Below are positions 40,022-44,987 of a stretch of DNA of 44,987 bases, in pieces; the stretch's first letter is position 1, and every line of letters begins with the position of its first letter. The stretch comes from Minisyncoccota bacterium (GTDB taxonomy: Bacteria; Patescibacteriota; Minisyncoccia; Phycocordibacterales; UBA9973). A program made the position numbers and the translations under genes. The stretch lies in NCBI GenBank assembly GCA_031291825.1, contig JARLIG010000012.1, forward strand, positions 1 through 44,987. The letters are read 5' to 3'. The notes under the pieces are model-generated. The model did not search any database. It was not told the DNA's origin and saw nothing but the letters and a program-made list of their open reading frames with translations.

Positions 40022-41048
40022 CTTGATTACCAATCAAAACTTCTTTATAAAGAGCCATATCATCTAAAATGACTCCCGTGCCACGAGCCACAGCCGAAAG
40101 AGGGTCTTCCACCACATAGACTGGAATTTTAAGCACTTTTTGCAACATCTGGTCGAGCCCTGGGAGCAAAGCACCACCACCAGAAAGAGTAATCCCTCTG
40201 TGCATAATGTCTGACAAAATTTCCGGCGGAGTTGTTTCCAACATATCTTTAACTCCTTCCACTAGTCCTTTGACAGAGACAGCTAAAGCTTCACGAATAT
40301 CCGAATCAGTCACCACTACTTCGCGAGGCAAACCAGTCAAAAGATCGCGGCCTTGAATTTCCGTTTCCATGTATTCTTCTTGAGAAACAGAACCAATCGC
40401 AATTTTTACCATTTCGGCAGTCCTTTCACCAATTAATATTTTAAATTCATCACGCATGTAAGTGATAATGTCGTTATTCAATCGGTCACCCGCAATTTTA
40501 AGATTTTTTGATTTCACGATTCCACCGAGCGCAATCACCGCGATGTCTGTCGTTCCACCACCAATATCAATAATCATCGAACCAACTGCATCTTTGATCG
40601 GCAGACGCACTCCAATTGCTGCTGCCATCGGTTCTTCTACAAGAAAAACTTCTCGTGCACCAGCGCTACGGGCAGCGTCATAGACAGCTCGCGTCTCAAC
40701 GTTGGTCGTGCCAGAAGGCACTCCAACCAAAACTCTCGGGCGAGCTAATTTTTTAGACATTTTATCGGCTTTATTTATAAGATAAGAAAGCATTTCTTCG
40801 GTCACTTCGAAATCAGAAATGACGCCATCCACCAACGGACGAATTGCCTTGATGTGTCCCGGGGTACGTCCCAGCATTTCTTTCGCCTGTGTTCCGACAG
40901 CAAGAATTTGATTGGTCTTGATATTGACCGCCACCACCGAAGGCTCGTTAATCACAATACCCTGCCCTTTCAAGTAAACCAAGGTATTGGAAGTGCCCAA
41001 GTCTATACCGATGTCGTTGGAAATTAATTTGTAAATTTTATCAAACAT
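40002..41048 (-). CDS. mreB: rod shape-determining protein MreB
   Basis: 348 residues of actin fold: IGIDLGTSNTLVYLKGQG (phosphate 1), IDIGGGTTDIAVI (phosphate 2), and LSGGGALLPGLDQML (adenosine). It forms membrane filaments guiding wall growth. Its ATG shares one base with the proS stop. Operon order proS, mreB, mreC, probably then tgt. Confidence 0.96.
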   Translation of the reverse strand: MFDKIYKLISNDIGIDLGTSNTLVYLKGQGIVINEPSVVAVNIKTNQILAVGTQAKEMLGRTPGHIKAIRPLVDGVISDFEVTEEMLSYLINKADKMSKKLARPRVLVGVPSGTTNVETRAVYDAARSAGAREVFLVEEPMAAAIGVRLPIKDAVGSMIIDIGGGTTDIAVIALGGIVKSKNLKIAGDRLNNDIITYMRDEFKILIGERTAEMVKIAIGSVSQEEYMETEIQGRDLLTGLPREVVVTDSDIREALAVSVKGLVEGVKDMLETTPPEILSDIMHRGITLSGGGALLPGLDQMLQKVLKIPVYVVEDPLSAVARGTGVILDDMALYKEVLIGNQDELPPR

Positions 41049-42304
41049 TATTTTTTAAATATTTTTAGTAATTCGTCGAGTGTTACAATTTTTCCTTTTT
41101 CTTCTGTACGCTTTTTTATTTCAATTCCCCCAGAAGGTAAGTCTTTTATACTGCGAGCAGAAACCACTGCACGAAGTGGCATGCCGAGCAAATCTGCATC
41201 GGAAAATTTTTCTCCAGCTGACAACCCCGTACGGTCATCAAATAAAACTTCCACTCCAGCTTTTAATAAACTTTCATAAACCGTATCAGCTTCTTTCAAA
41301 ACTGCAACATCTTCACCTAGTGAAAGTAAGTGTATTTGAAATGGTGCAATTGCTTCAGGCCAAATAATGCCTTTGTCATCAGAAAGAGCTTCTACTACGG
41401 TACCCATTAGTCGGCCAAGTCCAATTCCATAACAGCCCATCAAAACAATGTTTTTTTCACCTTTTTCATCAGTAAAAGATAAATCAAAAGGCTTGGAATA
41501 CTTCGTTTTTAAATCAAAGATATTTCCGACTTCAATAGATTTATGTTCAACTAATTTTTCACGCTCAAGGTGAAGCTGAGCCAAAACTTCGTCATTTAAA
41601 ACTTCTTTATTAAGAGCTACTCCGCTCGTCTCGTCTAAATATATTGTGTCTTCACCTGCAGCGGTAATCGTCTGGAACTCATGAGAATATTTTGAAAAAG
41701 TTCCACCAGAAGCAAAAGTGAGATAAGTAAGATGACCAATACCAGCTCGATTGAAAACTGTTTTGTAAACCTCTTTCATTTTTTCATAAAACTTTTCAAA
41801 ATCTTCTTGCGAGGTGTGGAAAGAATACATGTCCTTCATGATAAATTCTCTGCCGCGCAACATGCCACTCTTGGCGCGAAGTTCCATGCGAAATTTATTT
41901 TGAATTTGGTAAACAGCCACTGGCAAATCTTTATAGGAAGTTACATAATTTTTTAAAATCGGAACTACAATTTCTTCATGAGTCGGACCCAGCGCAACTT
42001 CCCTGCCGGAAGAGTCGGAAACTTTATATAAGTCATCCATACCAGTCCAACGTCCCGTTTTTTCCCAATTATCTTTCGGCTGGAAGGTGGACATTAAAAT
42101 TTCTTGTCCGCCGGCTTTGTTCATTTCCTCTCGGATAATATTTTCAATCTTATTTAAAACACGAAGACCTAGTGGCAAATAGCTATAAACTCCAGCCATT
42201 TCTTTATGCACAAAACCTCCACGAATTAGGAATTCTGCGTTTTTGGATACTTCGTCGGCTGGCGATTCCTTTCTGGTTTTAGTAAAAAGTTTAGATTGTC
42301 TCAT
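41048..42304 (-). CDS. proS: prolyl-tRNA synthetase, short form without INS editing domain
   Basis: 418 residues: SYLPLGLRVLNKI (motif 1), GPTHEEIVVPI and FRMELRAKSGMLRGREFIMKDMYSFH (motif 2), GCYGIGLGRLMG (motif 3), and an anticodon-binding domain at the end with DDRTGLSAGEKFSDADLLGMP. Typical bacterial ProRS has ~570 residues with an INS domain that hydrolyses Ala-tRNA-Pro between motifs 2 and 3. Here only ~80 residues lie there. Start fixed at 42304 by a promoter: TTGACC (42335-42340), 17 bases, TAAGAT (42312-42317), seven bases, ATG. Confidence 0.92.
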   Translation of the reverse strand: MRQSKLFTKTRKESPADEVSKNAEFLIRGGFVHKEMAGVYSYLPLGLRVLNKIENIIREEMNKAGGQEILMSTFQPKDNWEKTGRWTGMDDLYKVSDSSGREVALGPTHEEIVVPILKNYVTSYKDLPVAVYQIQNKFRMELRAKSGMLRGREFIMKDMYSFHTSQEDFEKFYEKMKEVYKTVFNRAGIGHLTYLTFASGGTFSKYSHEFQTITAAGEDTIYLDETSGVALNKEVLNDEVLAQLHLEREKLVEHKSIEVGNIFDLKTKYSKPFDLSFTDEKGEKNIVLMGCYGIGLGRLMGTVVEALSDDKGIIWPEAIAPFQIHLLSLGEDVAVLKEADTVYESLLKAGVEVLFDDRTGLSAGEKFSDADLLGMPLRAVVSARSIKDLPSGGIEIKKRTEEKGKIVTLDELLKIFKK

Positions 42305-42377
42305 AACGCCCATCTTACCCGAAAAAAGTCTTTTGGTCAAAGGTTAGAATTTTATAAAAAATTGACCAGAAATGGTG

Positions 42378-42414
42378 ATGCGGTTCGCGACGACAAGTCG
42401 CGAACCGCATTTTT
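42378..42414. terminator. 14-bp hairpin after the small gene
   Basis: ATGCGGTTCGCGAC paired to GTCGCGAACCGCAT around GACAA, perfect. A T5 run follows only on the plus strand. It lies 13 bases past the stop of the minus-strand gene at 42428 and before the proS promoter, so it separates the two units. Confidence 0.75.
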
Positions 42415-42427
42415 GATTGATGGTCTC

Positions 42428-42688
42428 TTATACTTCTTGCACAAGAGACTTGTGTGGTCTATCAAAAGACTCGTAGTACGAGCCGTCAACCCACTTAAGA
42501 AATTTATCCCTTGGGAGCTCAGACATTTGTTTTGCTCCTTTTGGAATTGCTTGGTTGTCTGTCGCCAGTACAACAAAGTACTCACGAGCATTGAGGTTAT
42601 AACAACGAAGATTGTCTGAAACCCTCCAGATATTTCTCGGTGGTTTCGTACTAAGTTTCTCTGAGACATAAGAAGATCCTTCACACAT
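42428..42688 (-). CDS. 86-residue protein of unknown function behind a long leader
   Basis: Starts MCEGSSYVSEKLSTKPPRN and includes WRVSDNLRCYNLNAREYFVVL and ELPRDKFLKWVDGSYYESF. A strong CAGGAGGGAAAG lies before the ATG at proper spacing. Two cysteines, many aromatic residues. Not recognised. It has a ~209-base leader that can form alternative hairpins (42689-42897), which suggests attenuation control, and a shared promoter region with rpsB. Confidence 0.6.
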   Translation of the reverse strand: MCEGSSYVSEKLSTKPPRNIWRVSDNLRCYNLNAREYFVVLATDNQAIPKGAKQMSELPRDKFLKWVDGSYYESFDRPHKSLVQEV

Positions 42689-42897
42689 ATTTACTTTCCC
42701 TCCTGAGAGAATTTTTGAAGAACAACGTCCACCCCTTCTAGAAACAAAAAAGCCCCTTCTAGAAGGCTGGTGTTTGGATTGTAACTTATTTTGAGATTCT
42801 ATTTACAGTACAAAAATCAGCCTTCTAAGTTTAGGGTAATGAGACAACACATTAGAATGTGAGAAGAAGTGTATTTTTTTGCTGTATTTCCTTCCAT
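42689..42897 (-). promoter_or_regulatory. attenuator-like leader of the 42688 gene
   Basis: On the minus strand AGAAGGCTG (42826-42818) can pair with CAGCCTTCT (42769-42761). The second arm is also the 5' half of a terminator-like stem, AGCC-TTCTAGAA-GGGGCT, followed by T6 (42768-42745). The two structures exclude each other. A mini-frame of 11 codons (MCCLITLNLEG, 42852-42817) ends with TGA inside the first arm. Below is another TTCTAGAAGGGG copy, then the SD. Whole reading is from base pairing only. Confidence 0.5.
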
Positions 42898-42903
42898 ATT
42901 TAA

Positions 42904-42954
42904 AATATATCACATAAATAAAAAGTTGCAAACCATCTATCTTTCTGTTATATT
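42904..42954. promoter_or_regulatory. divergent promoters sharing one -35 box
   Basis: TTGCAA (42926-42931) is its own reverse complement. On the plus strand, a 17-base spacer leads to TATATT (42949-42954), seven bases before the rpsB ATG. On the minus strand, a 16-base spacer leads to TATATT (42904-42909), for the leader of the gene at 42688. Confidence 0.65.
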
Positions 42955-42961
42955 AGTCCAT

Positions 42962-43684
42962 ATGCAAAAAACAGAAAACAAGAAAGATGCTGATACAGCA
43001 ATAGAGAAAATGTTCAAAGCTGGAGCGCATTACGGCTACAGTAAAACCAGAAGACACCCTTCTGTTTCTAAGTATATTTTCGCTACCAAAAACAAGGAAG
43101 ATATAATTAACCTTGAAAAAACAACACTTTTACTTGATACTGCCGCAGAATTTATCAAGGAACTTGGCTCTAAAGGCAAAGTAGTTCTTTTTGTCGGAAC
43201 CAAACCTGAAGCGAAAGTTACCATCAAAGACGTCGCTGAATCCTTAAATATGCCTTACGTTATAGAACGATGGATCGGTGGAACACTTTCTAATTTCACT
43301 GAAATCAAAAAGAGAATTCTTGAACTAGAAAATTATCGCAAAGATAGTGTAGATGGCGGTCTTGATAAGTACACCAAAAAAGAAAGAGTTGTGATGGCCA
43401 AGAAAATGGAAAAGCTTACTCGTTATTACTCTGGTTTGATTGGTTTAAAGAAATCTCCAGATGCATTGTTCGTCATTGATGCTAAGAGCGAACACATCGC
43501 TGCAACGGAAGCTAGAAAGTCTGGTATCCCAGTTATTGCCTTAGTCAACTCAGACTCGAATATCAAAACTATTGATTACCCTATCGTCGCTAACGATTCC
43601 GGAATTCCTTCTATAAAGTTTTTTACACTCGCGATTGCAGACGCTTATAAAGAAGGCATTATGTCCGTGCCTGAAAAGAAATAG
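42962..43684 (+). CDS. rpsB: 30S ribosomal protein uS2
   Basis: 240 residues: MFKAGAHYGYSKTRRHPSVSKYIFA, VLFVGTKPEA, RWIGGTLSNFTEI, PDALFVIDAKSEHIAATEARKSGIPVIALVNSDSN. It joins the small ribosomal subunit. Start taken at ATG 42962, seven bases after TATATT; an upstream ATG at 42869 would translate the promoter. Followed by tsf after 46 bases, the usual order. Confidence 0.97.
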   Translation: MQKTENKKDADTAIEKMFKAGAHYGYSKTRRHPSVSKYIFATKNKEDIINLEKTTLLLDTAAEFIKELGSKGKVVLFVGTKPEAKVTIKDVAESLNMPYVIERWIGGTLSNFTEIKKRILELENYRKDSVDGGLDKYTKKERVVMAKKMEKLTRYYSGLIGLKKSPDALFVIDAKSEHIAATEARKSGIPVIALVNSDSNIKTIDYPIVANDSGIPSIKFFTLAIADAYKEGIMSVPEKK

Positions 43685-43730
43685 TCTCCCAAAGAGAAAT
43701 TAAAAACTCTGGGCGGAGCGATTATTTATT

Positions 43731-44513
43731 ATGTCAATACAAATAACAACCGAACAAGTCAAAGAATTAAGAGATGCTACTGGTATCTCTGTCATGCAAT
43801 GTAAACGCGCTCTGGAAGAAGCTGAAGGCGATATGAAAAAAGCATTGGCTATCTTAAAAAAGACCAGTTCTGACATTGCCCAGAAAAAAATGACCCGTGA
43901 AGTAAAAGACGGCCGAGTTTCTATTAAGACTGGAAATAAAAAGGCCGTATTGGTATCTTTGCATTGCGAAACTGATTTCGTCGCAAAGAATAAAGACTTC
44001 ACTACCCTTTTGGAGAAACTATCAGAAAAAGCTTTGGCTGAAGGCGCAGAGAAAATGAAAACTGAATCCAAAGACATGATTGATACTATCATCCAGAAAA
44101 CTGGAGAAAATATTCAGCTCGGTGATGTTTACGAAGTCTCTGGAGATGTTTTGGGAAGTTACTTGCATAACAACAAAATCGGCGTGATTGTGAGCCTAGA
44201 AGGAGGAAACGCAGAACTAGCTAAAGATATCGCAATGCACATCGCTGCGATGAAGCCAGAATATATTTCTCAAGCAGAAATCGGGGAAGATGTAAAAAAG
44301 ACGATGCAAGAAATTTTTGAAAAAGAAGTGGCCAGTATTGATAAGCCCGCCGAGATAAAGAAAAAGATGCTGGACGGTAAAATAGCCACCTACTTCAAAG
44401 AAAAGACTCTACTAGACCAGATATTCATCAAAGGCGAAAACAATGAGACTGTCGGTAAGCTTCTAGAAAATGCGAAAGCTAAGATTAAGGAAGTAAAACG
44501 CTACTCAATTTAA
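43731..44513 (+). CDS. tsf: elongation factor Ts
   Basis: 260 residues: a UBA-like start with ELRDATGISVMQCKRALEEAEGDMKKAL, and the EF-Tu interface SLHCETDFVAKNKDF, then AMHIAAMKPEY in the second core half. It exchanges GDP on EF-Tu. Operon with rpsB. Confidence 0.97.
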   Translation: MSIQITTEQVKELRDATGISVMQCKRALEEAEGDMKKALAILKKTSSDIAQKKMTREVKDGRVSIKTGNKKAVLVSLHCETDFVAKNKDFTTLLEKLSEKALAEGAEKMKTESKDMIDTIIQKTGENIQLGDVYEVSGDVLGSYLHNNKIGVIVSLEGGNAELAKDIAMHIAAMKPEYISQAEIGEDVKKTMQEIFEKEVASIDKPAEIKKKMLDGKIATYFKEKTLLDQIFIKGENNETVGKLLENAKAKIKEVKRYSI

Positions 44514-44518
44514 AAAAA

Positions 44519-44920
44519 ATGATGTATTTTCTTTTAATTTTGTTTTTTGGGTCATTACTTGGAATCACTTTTATGATTGGGAGAAAGTTGGTAATGTTTC
44601 CAGATGGACAGGGGTTACATAAAAATGCAACAACCAAAGATTCTTATTTAGAAGAATGGAAATATATCATAATTAAGAATGGCAAGAAATACGGATATCT
44701 TGGGTTGGTGGCAAGCGTAAGAGCATATGTGCACTTCGTTTCTTTTTTAAAAAGAAAATATACCACAGTAAAAATGAAGCTAAGTCAGGTTCTTGATAAA
44801 AAATTTAAAAAAGGCAGTGTTCAAAAAAGAGAAGTGAGTGGTTTCCTTAAAATGATTTCCGAGTACAAATATAAGATTAGAAAAATAAGACATCAAATAA
44901 AAGAAGAAGAAGATTTGTAA
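44519..44920 (+). CDS. small membrane-anchored basic protein
   Basis: 133 residues: an N-terminal helix (YFLLILFFGSLLGITFMIG), then a basic body with helices (SVRAYVHFVSFLKRKYTTVKMKLSQVL and YKYKIRKIRHQIKEEEDL). It lies five bases after tsf, co-directional, and is likely co-transcribed. Not recognised; the start could be the second Met. Confidence 0.6.
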   Translation: MMYFLLILFFGSLLGITFMIGRKLVMFPDGQGLHKNATTKDSYLEEWKYIIIKNGKKYGYLGLVASVRAYVHFVSFLKRKYTTVKMKLSQVLDKKFKKGSVQKREVSGFLKMISEYKYKIRKIRHQIKEEEDL

Positions 44921-44931
44921 GTTAAATATTT

Positions 44932-44987
44932 GCCGCCTTAGCTCAGTTGGTAGAGCAACACTTTTGTAAAGTGAAGGTCCTCGGTTC
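44932..44987 (+). tRNA. tRNA-Thr (TGT), cut by window edge
   Basis: Acceptor 5' GCCGCCT, D arm GCTC/GAGC, anticodon loop TTTGTAA (TGT), and the start of the T arm (CTCGGTTC) at the end of the window. The 3' part is missing. Confidence 0.9.

Noticed and set aside
42869-42961. N-terminal extension of uS2
   Set aside because: It would cover both -35 and -10 boxes of the rpsB promoter; uS2 similarity starts after 42962.
1-44987. CRISPR array or cas genes
   Set aside because: No regularly spaced direct repeats or Cas motifs were seen; the only multi-copy repeats are the four dispersed hairpins.

Overview
The window looks like a chromosome segment of a Patescibacteria/CPR bacterium, most likely of the Parcubacteria (Paceibacteria) lineage. 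This rests on AT-rich, very compact DNA with convergent genes overlapping by 4-13 bases, many small hypothetical proteins, a short ProRS without an editing domain, a half-length MFS protein, and standard-code TGA stops that argue against Gracilibacteria/Absconditabacteria. No rRNA operon, CRISPR array or intact prophage is seen.

Layout. 1-7 kb: hpf (cut by the left edge), NDH-2, then a leftward sugar cluster (HldE-type nucleotidyltransferase, HAD phosphatase, ManC-like cupin, two GH130 proteins, one with a duplicated domain) and a VIT1/CCC1 transporter. 7-17 kb: MgtA with a 55-residue membrane protein directly upstream, several membrane or secreted proteins (DUF1361, DUF4239, DedA), an HxlR regulator with a palindromic operator facing a YceI-nitroreductase pair, and UppP. 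16-23 kb: redox and respiration, with a dipZ-msrB-msrA operon, an XRE/membrane protein pair, and an operon for cytochrome bd oxidase (CydA, CydB and a third membrane protein). 23-28 kb: small genes, a PH-domain protein, a P3A-type proton ATPase and a half-MFS protein. 28-33.6 kb: an accessory island with small unknown genes, a truncated serine recombinase, a two-gene module with a HEPN-like RxxxH motif, a class-A-beta-lactamase-fold serine hydrolase and an EEP-family nuclease. It ends at tRNA-Asn, whose 3' end is partly duplicated 172 bp away. 33.7-45 kb: core genes: tRNA-Ala, glnA, a candidate small RNA, rnpB, a DUF192 protein, an arginine-decarboxylase-like protein, tgt, mreC, mreB, proS, a small gene behind a long structured leader, rpsB, tsf and tRNA-Thr (cut by the right edge).

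How the genes work together. NDH-2 and cytochrome bd would form a short aerobic chain from NADH through quinol to oxygen, next to thiol and methionine-sulfoxide repair enzymes and an HxlR-type redox-linked operon; the cell appears to handle oxygen. The two P-type ATPases (Mg and H+) and UppP fit membrane and envelope maintenance.

Two expression styles stand out. At least fourteen genes have a -10 box ending only 6-7 bases before the start codon, so their mRNAs are probably leaderless. Four small unknown genes instead have a leader and a strong Shine-Dalgarno sequence, and most are followed by a hairpin. A family of four long nested-palindrome hairpins (consensus arm CCAGACGTTGGACGTCTGT) lies in or next to gaps between leftward genes. 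The most interesting uncharacterised items are the HEPN-like pair beside the recombinase remnant, a candidate ~80-nt RNA between rnpB and glnA, and an attenuator-like leader divergent from rpsB.
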